Part shown: piece after piece, positions 52,914 through 61,666 of the stretch
Layout of the letters: the number at the start of each line of letters is the position of its first letter
How positions within the stretch are numbered: position 1 is the stretch's first letter
DNA from: Kribbella sindirgiensis
Lineage (GTDB): Bacteria > Actinomycetota > Actinomycetes > Propionibacteriales > Kribbellaceae
Direction of reading: 5' to 3'
Assembly (NCBI RefSeq): GCF_004331435.1
Contig: NZ_SJKA01000005.1
Span: 310,001-374,000, forward strand
DNA: 64,000 nucleotides
Notes under the pieces: generated by a model
What the model saw: the letters and a program-made list of their open reading frames with translations, nothing else
Databases searched by the model: none
What the model was told of the DNA's origin: nothing
Made by a program: the position numbers and the translations under genes

Positions 52914-53219
52914 GTGGATCTCCTGGAGTTGACGCAGCGGTTGGAGAAGATTTCGGTCGGGTACGGCGAGCGGCTGGGGTTCGACCGCGACCCGGACTGG
53001 TTCCTGCTGAAGCTGCAGGAGGAGGTCGGCGAACTCACGCAGGCCTATCTCCAGCACACCGGCCGGGCGCGGGCCAAGGGCGCGACGCCCGATGACATCC
53101 GCGGTACGTTCCACCAGGAGTTCGCCGACGTACTGTGCCAGCTCCTCCTCTTCGCGCACCAGCACGACGTCGACCTCTCGCAGGAGATCGAACGGAAGTG
53201 GCTGGTCTACGAGGCCTGA
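52914..53219 (+). CDS. MazG-like nucleotide pyrophosphohydrolase domain protein
   Basis: 101 residues from GTG 52914. It has the two halves of the all-alpha NTP-pyrophosphatase metal site: EEVGE (Glu36, Glu37, Glu40) and HQEFADVLCQLLLF (Glu69, Asp72). The length matches single-domain MazG-like or RS21-C6-type house-cleaning enzymes that hydrolyse non-canonical or excess nucleoside triphosphates to monophosphates. Overlaps the convergent HAAS-domain gene end by 13 bp. Confidence 0.85.
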   Translation: MDLLELTQRLEKISVGYGERLGFDRDPDWFLLKLQEEVGELTQAYLQHTGRARAKGATPDDIRGTFHQEFADVLCQLLLFAHQHDVDLSQEIERKWLVYEA

Positions 53220-53779
53220 CCGGCCGGCTGCACCTTGGCGGGCGCCTTTGCCGCCAGCACCATGCCGACCAGCAGGGCGACTCCGATCAGGATGTCAACA
53301 GTCATGCTCAGCGCCAACGGCGGCTGGATGGTGACCTCCATCCCGAGCAGGACGGCGTACGCGAGCGGCCAGCTGAGCGTGCCGAGGAGCTTCCACGCGA
53401 CGGTCCAGCGGTTCGACGACCACAGCATCCCGATACCGATCACGTAGGCGAACACCGGCACCCAGATGCCCGGCAGGAACGGACCGAGGAACACCAGCGC
53501 GAGGGCGACCATGTCGCTCGGGCGCAGCTTCGGTGGGACCTCCACCAGAACCAGCCCCTCGGTGGCCGCGGCAACGATCTCTTGCGGGTCGCCGAGGCGC
53601 TGCAGGATCTGCCGGATCTCGCTCTCCGAGGAGGCACCGGCCGCGCGCTCCTCGGCGATGTGCGTCTTCATGTCGTCGATCAGCTCGGTCCGGCGCGCGA
53701 CGGGCAACGCCTCGGCTGCCTTCGCGAGCTCCTTCAGGTACGCGTCGACCAGCCGGTCGTTGTCCTGCTCCACGTTCAT
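53207..53779 (-). CDS. HAAS-domain membrane protein (PadR partner)
   Basis: 190 residues from ATG 53779, overlapping the PadR stop by 4 bp. Residues 1-75 are the helical HAAS signalling domain (DRLVDAYLKELAKAAEALPVARRTELIDDMKTHIAEER...RLGDPQEI). About four membrane spans follow. PadR/HAAS operons are widespread in Gram-positives; the HAAS protein is thought to relay between the membrane and the regulator or a sensor partner. Role here not known. Cytoplasmic N-terminus expected. Confidence 0.85.
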   Translation of the reverse strand: MNVEQDNDRLVDAYLKELAKAAEALPVARRTELIDDMKTHIAEERAAGASSESEIRQILQRLGDPQEIVAAATEGLVLVEVPPKLRPSDMVALALVFLGPFLPGIWVPVFAYVIGIGMLWSSNRWTVAWKLLGTLSWPLAYAVLLGMEVTIQPPLALSMTVDILIGVALLVGMVLAAKAPAKVQPAGQAS

Positions 53780-54117
53780 CCCCGTCTCCCTCTTTCCAGG
53801 ATCGCGTCGACCGAGGCGCAGAACCGTTGCCAGTCCGCGGTGAACGCAGCCAGCGCCTGGCTGCCTTCGGCCGTCGATGTGTAGTACCTCCGCGGTGGGC
53901 CGGACTCGGACTCGCGCCAGCTCGTCTCGACCAGACCTTCGCGTCGCAGCCGGGCCAGCAGCGGGTAAATCGTCCCCTCGGTGGTCACCAGACCATCGAC
54001 CTCGCCCAGCGCCTTCACCAACTCGAAACCGTAACGAGGCTCTCCCTGCAACAGCGCGAGGACGCAGAACTCCAGCGTCCCGCGGCGCAGCTGCGTGAAG
54101 ACCTTCTCCGCTACCAT
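53776..54117 (-). CDS. PadR-family transcriptional regulator
   Basis: 113 residues from ATG 54117. A winged helix with the family blocks LRRGTLEFCVLALLQGEPRYGFELVKAL, GTIYPLLARLRREGLVETSW and RYYTSTAEG. It overlaps the HAAS-domain gene and probably regulates this small operon. The TACCTT -10 sits 7 nt before the ATG (leaderless), and a perfect 14-bp palindrome lies about 43-56 bp upstream. Confidence 0.92.
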   Translation of the reverse strand: MVAEKVFTQLRRGTLEFCVLALLQGEPRYGFELVKALGEVDGLVTTEGTIYPLLARLRREGLVETSWRESESGPPRRYYTSTAEGSQALAAFTADWQRFCASVDAILERGRRG

Positions 54118-54124
54118 GCGACAC

Positions 54125-54130
54125 AAGGTA
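54125..54130 (-). promoter_or_regulatory. -10 element of the padR operon, leaderless type
   Basis: On the minus strand TACCTT, 7 nt before ATG 54117; TTGCAG stands 18 nt further upstream as a -35. Confidence 0.5.
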
Positions 54131-54159
54131 CCTGTCCGCACCAAGAACCTGCAACCACC

Positions 54160-54173
54160 ACTGACCGGTCAGT
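54160..54173. promoter_or_regulatory. 14-bp perfect palindrome upstream of padR
   Basis: ACTGACCGGTCAGT. It lies between the stop of the large membrane protein gene (54182) and the padR promoter. It could be a regulator site (the TGACCGGTCA core resembles many TetR-type operators) or a short terminator stem for the gene before it. Confidence 0.5.
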
Positions 54174-54181
54174 CAGTTTGG

Positions 54182-55768
54182 TCAGCCGGTTTTGGGGCGG
54201 ATCGCGAACATCAGCATCAGGACGACGGTCGGGATCAGGATGACCCAGAGACTGTTGAGGTTGAACAAGACTGGGGCCAGGCACAACACCAGGAGGTCGA
54301 AGCCGCGGGCAGGCTGGGAGAACAGGCCGGGCGGGATCGCGCCCATCGGGGACGTGACCAGCGGTCCGGCGTACGACGGCGGCCGGGCGGACGCCTGCCG
54401 GACGGTCCCGGAAATGACGCCGGCAGCGACGGCGAAACAGGAGGTCGCGCTGCCGATCGCGGGATAGGCGCAGGCCGCCCAGACAATCGTGAACAGGCCG
54501 GGTACGACGGCCATCACCACGCGCAACTCGCGGAGGTCCCAGCCGAGCGCGCGCACCAGGCCGGTCGAGCGGCACGCGGTGCGGAGGCCGTCGAGCATCG
54601 GCCGTACGGCGATGAAGCCGGCGATCGCGGCCGCGATGGGTACCAGGACGTGGAAGCCGGCGCCGTGCACTGCGTACGGGACGACGAGCAGCCCGAACGC
54701 GACCGCGATCCGCCGCGGCCAGCGCAGAATCCGATGGAACTCGCGCTGCACGATCGCCGCGCCGTCCGCACCCCGACCGCGACGCGAGCGCACCCGCCCC
54801 TTCAACCGCCAGTGCCGACTGGCGATCACGTCACCCAGCATGCTGATATCAAGACTGCTAGCCGCCCCAGCCAGCCCCGCCAGCAGTTCACCCCCGGCAA
54901 TCACGCTCACCCGACCCAACCGATCCAGAGTCTGCGAGACCAGGATGGCGAGGACGACGCACACCGCGACCAGCACTGCGCACACCATCAGGAAGCTCAA
55001 CTGCCCGGACGTCACCGCGTCGGCGTCGCTGAGGGCCCGAAGCCCCAGCTGAGTGCGAGGCGCGTCACCGGTAAAGGTCGAGACGATCACGTTCGCGGTG
55101 GTGATGCCTGGGCTCGGTCGCGGGCGGAGGGCGAGCGCCACCGCTGGTACGACGGCGGCGAGCAGCAGCAGGTCCGCGACGCGCAGCGTCCACCGCGCCC
55201 GCCGTGCGGTCTGTTGCGCCCACACCGTGACGAGCCCGGCGAACACGAGCAACGACCCGATGAACAGTGCCGCCGTGAACACGTCGAACCACGGGGCACC
55301 CAGCAAGGCCCAGATGACCGCACCGACGATCGAGGCAATCACCGCGATCGAGGCAATCACCAGGCGGTACGCCGGGCGTAGTAGGGCCGCTCGGTTGACC
55401 GGGGTTGCGAGGAGCCAGAAGCCGGTTGCGCGGGATGCCGACACGGGGCCGACGGCGAGCAGCACGCGGATCGTGGTTGCCAGGAGCAACGGGAGGACGA
55501 TCCACGGGATCCACGCGGTCAGTTGCCCGCACGTCGACGACGTACAGCCGGCCGCGTTCGAGTTCAGGTGCCGTACGACGTTGCCGCCCGTCGCGCCGAC
55601 CATCGCCAGGGTGAACAGGACCAGGTACACGTCCTCGAAGATCTCCCAGAACGAACGGTCCGCGTGTTGCCGTCGCGTCGTCCGCATCCACGACCGCAGC
55701 GCCCGCGACGACGGGATCGTCCCGAAGTCCGAAGGGTCGAACCGCACCGGCCCGTCGGCAGCGCTCAT
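54182..55768 (-). CDS. Large membrane protein of an ABC exporter (DUF6297-like)
   Basis: 528 residues from ATG 55768, overlapping the ATPase stop by 4 bp. About 12 predicted spans in two halves, with a soluble basic loop in the middle (SRHWRLKGRVRSRRGRGADGAA). The N-terminal 60 residues are soluble. It resembles actinobacterial permease-like proteins labelled DUF6297 that are paired with a lone ABC ATPase; that name is from memory. No substrate can be predicted. It is the membrane partner of the ATPase at 55765-56409. Confidence 0.75.
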   Translation of the reverse strand: MSAADGPVRFDPSDFGTIPSSRALRSWMRTTRRQHADRSFWEIFEDVYLVLFTLAMVGATGGNVVRHLNSNAAGCTSSTCGQLTAWIPWIVLPLLLATTIRVLLAVGPVSASRATGFWLLATPVNRAALLRPAYRLVIASIAVIASIVGAVIWALLGAPWFDVFTAALFIGSLLVFAGLVTVWAQQTARRARWTLRVADLLLLAAVVPAVALALRPRPSPGITTANVIVSTFTGDAPRTQLGLRALSDADAVTSGQLSFLMVCAVLVAVCVVLAILVSQTLDRLGRVSVIAGGELLAGLAGAASSLDISMLGDVIASRHWRLKGRVRSRRGRGADGAAIVQREFHRILRWPRRIAVAFGLLVVPYAVHGAGFHVLVPIAAAIAGFIAVRPMLDGLRTACRSTGLVRALGWDLRELRVVMAVVPGLFTIVWAACAYPAIGSATSCFAVAAGVISGTVRQASARPPSYAGPLVTSPMGAIPPGLFSQPARGFDLLVLCLAPVLFNLNSLWVILIPTVVLMLMFAIRPKTG

Positions 55769-56409
55769 GGCAGCGGAGTGAGGGTGACGACGGAGTCCGC
55801 GACCGTCTCGACCAGGGCCGGGTCGTGGCTGGCGAAGAGGATCGCCGTACCGGCCTTCTTCTCCTCGACGAGCCGGTCGGACAGCCACTGCACGCCGCCG
55901 GTGTCGAGACGGGCCTCGGGTTCGTCGAGGACCATCAGCTTGCGCGGGCGGACCAGGGCCGTGGCCAGCGCGAGCCGGCGGCGCTGGCCCGACGACAGTG
56001 AACCGGGCAACTGGTCGGCGGCCGGCAGCAGACCGATGTCGTGCAGCGTCGTGTCGACCAGGTCCTCGGGTGACGAGTTGCCGTGCGCGCGGGCGAGCAG
56101 GTCGAGATGTTCGGCCGCGGTCAGGTCCGGGAAGAAGTCCAGGTCGTCGAGCAGGGTGGCGACGTCCCGGCGGACCGCCTCGGCGCGCTCGTCGATCGGC
56201 TGACCGTCGAGCAGGATCTTCCCGGCCGCCGGTTCGGCCGCGCCGACGATGCACTTCAGCACGGTCGTCTTGCCGGCACCGTTCGGACCGACCAGCGCGA
56301 TCGCCTGGCCGGCACGCAACGTGAACGTGAGGCCCTCGATCACCGGACGGTCGCCGTACTTGTGCTGCAGATCCGTCACCGCCAGCCGGGGCGCCGCCTT
56401 CTTGCTCAT
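55765..56409 (-). CDS. ABC transporter ATP-binding protein
   Basis: 214 residues from ATG 56409. Walker A GPNGAGKTT, Q-loop in LLDDLDFFPDLT, signature LSSGQRRRL, Walker B LMVLDEPEARLD, H-loop ASHDPAL. The early GDRPVIEGLTFTLRAGQAIALVG matches short exporter ATPases (CcmA/NatA-like). Translationally coupled (ATGA at 55765-55768) to the large membrane protein. Ten base pairs after the O-methyltransferase stop, so all three may share a transcript. Confidence 0.92.
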   Translation of the reverse strand: MSKKAAPRLAVTDLQHKYGDRPVIEGLTFTLRAGQAIALVGPNGAGKTTVLKCIVGAAEPAAGKILLDGQPIDERAEAVRRDVATLLDDLDFFPDLTAAEHLDLLARAHGNSSPEDLVDTTLHDIGLLPAADQLPGSLSSGQRRRLALATALVRPRKLMVLDEPEARLDTGGVQWLSDRLVEEKKAGTAILFASHDPALVETVADSVVTLTPLP

Positions 56410-56419
56410 CTGGTGCGGC

Positions 56420-57055
56420 TCACTTCTTCCGGACCAGCGTCAGCCCGTCGCCGATCCCGAGCATGATCACGTCGACCCGATCGTCCTTCGCGACGTGCGC
56501 GTTGAACTCCTTGCGGTCCGCCGGACCGTCCGCGTCCACCACCCGGCCGCCGGCCAGCGTGTTGTCGAACAGCAACAGCCCGTTCGACCGGATCAGCGGC
56601 AGCACTGTCTCGAAGTACCGGATGTACCAGTCCTTGTCTGCGTCGACGAAGGCCAGGTCGAACTCGCCGTCGAGCTTCGCCACCGACTCGTGCGCGTCGC
56701 CGATCCGAAGGTCGATCTTGCTCGCGACCCCGGCCCGCTCCCAGTAGGGGCGGCCGATAGAGGTCCACTCGTCGCTCACGTCCAGGCAGATCAGCTCGCC
56801 GTCGTCCGGCAGCCCGCGGGAGATCGCGAGCGCGGAGAACCCGGTGAAGGTGCCGATCTCGACCGCGCGGCGGGCGCCGATCAGGCGGGTCAACGTGGTC
56901 AGCAGACCGGCCTGGTCGGCGGTGGTCAGCATCCCCGCGGGGCTGCCGAGCTTCTCGGTCTCGGCGCGCAGCTCGGTGGCGATCTCGTCCAGCGGCATGC
57001 CGTGGGCGAGCATGTAGTCGTGCAGTTCCTCGGTCACCGGTACCTGATGGCCCAT
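56420..57055 (-). CDS. SAM-dependent O-methyltransferase (class I, CCoAOMT-like)
   Basis: 211 residues from ATG 57055, with GGAGGGG 8-9 nt upstream; a GTG three codons earlier overlaps that ribosome site. SAM motif I is VEIGTFTGFSALAISRGLP, motif II LICLDVSDEW, and FVDADKDWYIRYFE with DNTLAGGRV supplies the metal-binding Asp and Asn of the cation-dependent O-methyltransferase family. It would methylate a catechol-type or other hydroxyl. Bacterial members are common and rarely have known substrates. Divergent from the PfkB gene. Confidence 0.92.
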   Translation of the reverse strand: MGHQVPVTEELHDYMLAHGMPLDEIATELRAETEKLGSPAGMLTTADQAGLLTTLTRLIGARRAVEIGTFTGFSALAISRGLPDDGELICLDVSDEWTSIGRPYWERAGVASKIDLRIGDAHESVAKLDGEFDLAFVDADKDWYIRYFETVLPLIRSNGLLLFDNTLAGGRVVDADGPADRKEFNAHVAKDDRVDVIMLGIGDGLTLVRKK

Positions 57056-57091
57056 AAAAGTCACCCCTCCGTGTATTAGATCGGTCGCCTG

Positions 57092-57097
57092 TAGTCT
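57092..57097 (+). promoter_or_regulatory. Candidate -10 of the PfkB kinase gene
   Basis: TAGTCT, 53 nt before the ATG at 57151. The gene also has its own ribosome site, GAGGGAG at 57138-57144. Confidence 0.35.
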
Positions 57098-57150
57098 CTA
57101 TGGGTTGTTCTCATGCCTGACACCCACCCCACCTCGAGGGAGCACCCCGT

Positions 57151-58134
57151 ATGCGCATCGCCGTCGCCGGCTCGATCGCGACCGACATCCTGATGACGTT
57201 CCCGGGACGGTTCAAGGACCAGTTCCTCGAGGAGCAGATGCACAAGGTCTCCCTCTCGTTCCTGGTCGACGAGCTGGTCGTGCACCGCGGCGGCGTCGGC
57301 GCGAACATCTGCTACGGCATGGCCCAGCTCGGGTTCCCGTCGCTGCTGGTCGGCTCGGTCGGCGCCGATTTCGCCGAGTACGGCGCGGCGCTGACGGCGG
57401 CCGGCGTGGACATCTCGCACGTCCGCGTCTGCAGCGGCGTCCACACCGCCCGGTTCACCTGTACGACGGACCTCGACGCGAACCAGATCGCCTCGTTCTA
57501 CACCGGCGCGATGGCCGAGGCGCGCGAACTCGACCTGGGCGCGATCCATCAGGCCGCGGGCGGTGTCGACCTGGTGCTGATCGGCGCCGACGACCCGGCC
57601 GCGATGCTCAAGCACACCGAGCTGGCCAAGCAGCACGGGATCGCGGTCGCGGCCGACCCGTCGCAGCAGATGGCGCGGATGGACGGTGACGACATCCGCA
57701 AGCTCGTCGACGGTGCGGCGTACCTGTTCAGCAACGAGTACGAGGCCGGGCTGATGGTGCAGAAGACCGGCTGGAGTCACGAGGAGATCCTCGAGCGGGT
57801 CGGCGTACGCGTCACGACGCACGGCGGCGACGGCGTCGTCATCGAGGACTCCACGGGCATCCTCGCGAAGGTCCCGGCGGTACCCGCGCCGAACCTGGTC
57901 GACCCGACGGGCGGCGGCGACGCCTTCCGGGCCGGCTACCTCACCGGTCGCGCCGGGGGCCTCGACCACGAGGCGGCCGCCCACCTCGGCTGCACGCTGG
58001 CGACCACGGTGCTGGAGACGGTCGGCACCCAGGAGTACAGCCTGGACCACCCGAGCTTCCTCGACCGGCTCACCGGCACGTACGGCGCCGACGCTGCCGC
58101 CACCGCGAAGCAGGCGCTGGGGGCGATCTCCTAG
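57151..58134 (+). CDS. PfkB-family carbohydrate/nucleoside kinase
   Basis: 327 residues from ATG 57151. Ribokinase fold with the N-terminal motif VVHRGGVGANICYGMAQLG and the C-terminal ATP/anion-hole motif DPTGGGDAFRAGYLTG with catalytic Asp in GGGD. FSNEYEAGLM is the middle block. The length and HRGGVGANI sequence are nearest to actinobacterial adenosine kinase-type proteins, but fructose- or ribose-type kinases are not excluded. Cytoplasmic. A tandem repeat of AGGTCTCGTTCT follows its stop. Confidence 0.88.
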   Translation: MRIAVAGSIATDILMTFPGRFKDQFLEEQMHKVSLSFLVDELVVHRGGVGANICYGMAQLGFPSLLVGSVGADFAEYGAALTAAGVDISHVRVCSGVHTARFTCTTDLDANQIASFYTGAMAEARELDLGAIHQAAGGVDLVLIGADDPAAMLKHTELAKQHGIAVAADPSQQMARMDGDDIRKLVDGAAYLFSNEYEAGLMVQKTGWSHEEILERVGVRVTTHGGDGVVIEDSTGILAKVPAVPAPNLVDPTGGGDAFRAGYLTGRAGGLDHEAAAHLGCTLATTVLETVGTQEYSLDHPSFLDRLTGTYGADAAATAKQALGAIS

Positions 58135-58136
58135 CC

Positions 58137-58165
58137 AGGTCTCGTTCTAGGTCTCGTTCTAGGTC
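58137..58165. repeat. Two tandem copies of a 12-mer between convergent genes
   Basis: AGGTCTCGTTCT at 58137-58148 and again at 58149-58160, then AGGTC. It fills the gap between the PfkB stop and the lipoprotein stop, and the second copy overlaps the lipoprotein stop codon (58159-58161). Confidence 0.8.
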
Positions 58166-58665
58166 GAGGTGATCCGGTCGACCGTGAACGTGGCCTGTTT
58201 GCTGTTCGCGATGCTGACCCGGATCCGGTAGCCGCCGATCGCCGCGGACTTCTTCGGTCCGAGCGTGACGTGCTTGTTGCCGACGTAGAAGGTGACGGCG
58301 GTCTTGTGCCGCTCGTACCCGACCATCTGCCCGCCGTTGCAGGTGAAGCCCTGGTCGGAGATGAAGATGTTGGTGCCCGAGAAGTCGAACCGGCCGTCCT
58401 TGAGCGTCCCGGTGCAGTCCGCCTCGGGCACCACCGGCTTCGGCTTCACAGTCGGCGTGGGCTTTACGGTCGGCTTGGGAGTCGGCGTGGGAGTCGGCGT
58501 GGGTGCGGGCGGCGGCGTGACGACGGACGTCGGCGTACTGCTGTCCGGCGCCGACCCAGCGTCCGACCAGGTCCCAGACCCGCCACCGCCACATCCCGCC
58601 AGCACCAACGCCGCACCCACCACGCCTACCGCACCTACCGCACCGGCCCACCGCAGCTCACCCAT
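58159..58665 (-). CDS. Secreted lipoprotein with Pro/Thr repeat spacer (unknown)
   Basis: 168 residues from ATG 58665. A lipoprotein signal (VVGAALVLAGC, lipobox Cys25) is followed by a Gly/Ser/Thr stretch and about 30 residues of TP/KP repeats that should hold the domain away from the membrane. The C-terminal 85 residues form a small domain with two cysteines (ADCTGTL, GFTCNGGQ) and the block AIGGYRIRVSIANSKQATFTVD. I know no family. Confidence 0.75.
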   Translation of the reverse strand: MGELRWAGAVGAVGVVGAALVLAGCGGGGSGTWSDAGSAPDSSTPTSVVTPPPAPTPTPTPTPKPTVKPTPTVKPKPVVPEADCTGTLKDGRFDFSGTNIFISDQGFTCNGGQMVGYERHKTAVTFYVGNKHVTLGPKKSAAIGGYRIRVSIANSKQATFTVDRITST

Positions 58666-58831
58666 ACCGCCAGCGTCCCAACACCCCAGACGTCAGTGAC
58701 CCGAGTGGCCGCAACCTGTCACCGGCCCGATGCCCCGCCGGGACGGCGGTTCGGACCGGGAACAGGCGCTGGTGTGTGGAGACACGAAATAGCCTGTGCC
58801 CAGACCCCAAAGGGTGTCCCCGCGCCGGTTG

Positions 58832-59518
58832 TCAGTTGGTTTGCGAGCGGGCCCACAGGCCCCGGACGTGGCCGATGTGGCGCCGCATGAGCTGCTCGGC
58901 TCCTTCGCCGTCGCCGGCCTCCACGAGGTCGAGCAGCTCGTGGTGCTCGGTGGCGGACGGCACCAGCCGGCCGCTCTCGACCAGCGGGGTGAGGCCGAGC
59001 AGGCGCGTCTGGGAGCGCAGGTCCGACACAACGTCGACCAGCTTCTGGTTGCCGGAGTACGCGAGCAGCGTGACGTGGAAGACCCGGTCCGCTTCGATGT
59101 ACGCGATCAGGTCGCCGGCCTGCGCCGCCGTCACGATGTCCTCGGCGAGCTGCCGCAGCCGCGGGTAGTCCTTCGCCGGGATCGCCGGGACCACGTCCCG
59201 GATCGTCGGCGGTTCGATCAGCTGGCGCAGCGCGGCCAGGTTGTCGAGGTCCTCGTCGGACACGTCGGTGACCCGGAAGCCCTTGTTCCGCAGCGAGATC
59301 ACCAGGCCCTCGCGGACCAGGTCCAGCATCGCCTCGCGGACCGGCGTCGCGGAGACCCCGAACCGCGCGCCGAGCGTCGGCGCCGAGTACACCTCCCCCG
59401 GCTTCAGCTCGCCGGAGATCACCGCCGCCCGCAGCGCGTTGGCCACGCTGTCGCGCAGGTTCTCGCGGTGCGCCAGCCGCCGTACGCTCGGCAGCGGTCC
59501 GATCGAATCGGCAGCCAT
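58832..59518 (-). CDS. GntR-family regulator, FadR/FCD subfamily
   Basis: 228 residues from ATG 59518, AGGAGG 6 nt upstream. The winged helix has LRDSVANALRAAVISGELKPGEVYSAPTLGARFGVSATPVREAMLDLVREGLV, and the FCD domain includes the metal-binding ADRVFHVTLLAYSGN helix and LRSQTRL. It follows the peptide-operon hydrolase by 55 bp in the same direction and may sense a product of peptide or amino-acid use and control that operon. Confidence 0.92.
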   Translation of the reverse strand: MAADSIGPLPSVRRLAHRENLRDSVANALRAAVISGELKPGEVYSAPTLGARFGVSATPVREAMLDLVREGLVISLRNKGFRVTDVSDEDLDNLAALRQLIEPPTIRDVVPAIPAKDYPRLRQLAEDIVTAAQAGDLIAYIEADRVFHVTLLAYSGNQKLVDVVSDLRSQTRLLGLTPLVESGRLVPSATEHHELLDLVEAGDGEGAEQLMRRHIGHVRGLWARSQTN

Positions 59519-59573
59519 GGTTCACCTCCTGGGGCCCGGCAAGATTTCGTGGCCTATTGTGAAGCACCGGTCG

Positions 59574-60851
59574 TCACTGGTCAGGGATGCCACCCCCGAT
59601 GGCGGCGACCAGCTCGGTGAGCCGCTCGAAGACCCGCTGCGTGCCCAGCCCGTCGTGCTCGTACTCGTTCGTCACCCATGCCTGCACGTTGCCGACCCGG
59701 TGCGCGGTGTCCAGCTGCAGCCCGGAGTCGACGTACATGTCGTCGAAGTACACCGCGGCCGCCACCGGTACGTCGTTCGCGGCCAGCCGCTCCAGGTCGT
59801 ACAGCTCGGACCACCGCGACCGCTGTGCCAACGCCTCGACCGCGCCCTGGAACGGCCGCAGCCCGCGGATCTCCGCGAACATCCACGGGTACATCATCTC
59901 GCCGGTGAACAGCAGCGGCCGCGCGTCCTCGGCGAACTCCGGATGCCGCGCCCGCTCCGCCTCGGCCGCCCAGCCGGTCGCGCCGTCACCGGATCCGTAG
60001 ATGCTCTCCTGCAGCGCCGCGAACAGCGGTCCGTCGAGGTACGACGACGCTCCCAGCACGTGACCGAGGAACCCGTCGGACAGTTCGTCGCCGTCGAAGG
60101 CCTCGTCGATCAGCCAGTGGATGCGCTCGTACCCGGGCTTCATCCCGAAGTCGATCCCGAGCGACTGCAGCCGCCGTACCGTCAGCCGATCGCCGTCCGG
60201 CAGCCGTACGTCGGACTCGGCCAGCCGGTCCGCGATCCGGCCGACCCGCTCCACGTTGTGCGGGTACCGCCGGTAGAACTCCCGGTTCTTGGCCGCCACC
60301 CGCGGATAGGTCCGCCGGTACACCTCGGCCGCCGACGGGTCGATCGACGCGAGCCCGCCGGTCACGTAGCACGCGGTCAAGGCGTCCGGTGCCTTGGACA
60401 AGTAGGTGAGCGTGAGGAACCCGCCGTAGCTCTGGCCGAGCGTCGACCAGCGGCGGCCGCCGAAGACCTTGGTCCGCAGCTGCTCGGCGTCCGAAATGAT
60501 CGAGTCCGCCCGGAAGCACGCCAGGTAGTCGGCGCCTTCCGCGGCCGACATCGACGCCATCCGCCGGCCGCTGACCGGCGTACTCCGTCCGGTGCCGCGC
60601 TGGTCCATCAGGACGACCCGGTACTTCTTCAACGCGTGCTCGATCCACCCCGACACACCGGTCGGCCGTGGTCCCTTCCCGCCGGGACCGCCCTGCAGGA
60701 ACAGCAGGCACGGCAGGTCCTCGTGCTTCCGCACCGGATCGATCAGCTCCCGCGCGAACACGGTGATCGACTCGCCCGGGTTCGCCCAGTCCAGCGGCAC
60801 CGCGATCTCGTGCTCGCGGACGTGCATACCTGGAATCGTGTAGCTGGTCAT
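59574..60851 (-). CDS. Alpha/beta-hydrolase peptidase, proline iminopeptidase type (S33)
   Basis: 425 residues from ATG 60851. [11 protein letters not shown] (about 53-63) is the oxyanion HGGPG-like motif, MDQRGTGRS follows at 82-90, and the nucleophile is Ser141 in TLGQSYGG; the Asp and His fall near [11 protein letters not shown] and YEHDG at the C-terminus. S33 iminopeptidases remove N-terminal proline and other residues from short peptides. It starts inside the last codons of the OppF-type ATPase (4-bp overlap), tying peptide import directly to intracellular cleavage. No signal peptide. Confidence 0.88.
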   Translation of the reverse strand: MTSYTIPGMHVREHEIAVPLDWANPGESITVFARELIDPVRKHEDLPCLLFLQGGPGGKGPRPTGVSGWIEHALKKYRVVLMDQRGTGRSTPVSGRRMASMSAAEGADYLACFRADSIISDAEQLRTKVFGGRRWSTLGQSYGGFLTLTYLSKAPDALTACYVTGGLASIDPSAAEVYRRTYPRVAAKNREFYRRYPHNVERVGRIADRLAESDVRLPDGDRLTVRRLQSLGIDFGMKPGYERIHWLIDEAFDGDELSDGFLGHVLGASSYLDGPLFAALQESIYGSGDGATGWAAEAERARHPEFAEDARPLLFTGEMMYPWMFAEIRGLRPFQGAVEALAQRSRWSELYDLERLAANDVPVAAAVYFDDMYVDSGLQLDTAHRVGNVQAWVTNEYEHDGLGTQRVFERLTELVAAIGGGIPDQ

Positions 60852-61666
60852 CGAGCCTGCCTTCGTTTGGCGTCCCACTCCGGGTTGATCCGCGGTACGG
60901 CGGCCAGCAGCGTCTTGGTATAGGAGTCCTGAGGATCCCCGAAGACCTGGTCCCGTGTCCCCACCTCGACGATTCTGCCCCGGTTCATCACCGCGACGCG
61001 CTGCGCGATCTGCCGTACGACGGCCAGGTCGTGCGCGATGAAGACGTAGCTGAACCCGCTCTCCCGCTGCAGCCGCATCAGCAGCTCCAGCACCTGCGCC
61101 TGGATCGACACGTCCAACGCCGACACCGCCTCGTCGCAGATCACCAGCTTCGGGTTGACCGCGAGCGCCCGGGCGATCCCGATTCGCTGCGCCTGCCCGC
61201 CGGAGAACTGCGCCGGGTAGCGCCGGCAGTGGTCCGGGTTCAGCCCGACCCGCTCCATCAGCTCCTGCGTGAACGCGCGCCGGCCGTTGGCGGGCGCGAT
61301 CCCCTGGTACGTGAGCGGCGCGGTGATGATCCGCTCGACCGTGTATCGCGGGTTGAGCGACGAGAACGGGTCCTGGAACACCACCTGCACGTTGTTCCGG
61401 AACGTGGCCAGCTCCTTGCCGCTGGCCCGCGTCACGTCCTGCCCGTCGAACACCACGCTGCCCTTGGTCGGCTCCAGCAGCCGCGCGGCGATCCGTGCCG
61501 TGGTGGACTTCCCACTGCCCGACTCACCGACGATCGCGAGCGTCTCGCCCAGTTCGACCTCGAAGCTCACGTCGTCGACCGCGGTGAACGTCGACTTCCT
61601 GGCCATCGCGCCATCGCCGCGGGTGACGAACTCCTTCGTCACGCCCTGCACCTTCAACAACGTCAC
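60848..61666 (-). CDS. Peptide ABC transporter ATP-binding protein, OppF type
   Basis: 272 residues. Walker [21 protein letters not shown], signature FSGGQAQRI, Walker [21 protein letters not shown]. Unlike the homologue at 2706-3749 it lacks the C-terminal Cys-rich oligo_HPY extension and is about 75 residues shorter. Walker B has EA where most have EP. Coupled by 4-bp overlaps on both sides. Confidence 0.92.
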   Translation of the reverse strand: MTLLKVQGVTKEFVTRGDGAMARKSTFTAVDDVSFEVELGETLAIVGESGSGKSTTARIAARLLEPTKGSVVFDGQDVTRASGKELATFRNNVQVVFQDPFSSLNPRYTVERIITAPLTYQGIAPANGRRAFTQELMERVGLNPDHCRRYPAQFSGGQAQRIGIARALAVNPKLVICDEAVSALDVSIQAQVLELLMRLQRESGFSYVFIAHDLAVVRQIAQRVAVMNRGRIVEVGTRDQVFGDPQDSYTKTLLAAVPRINPEWDAKRRQAR

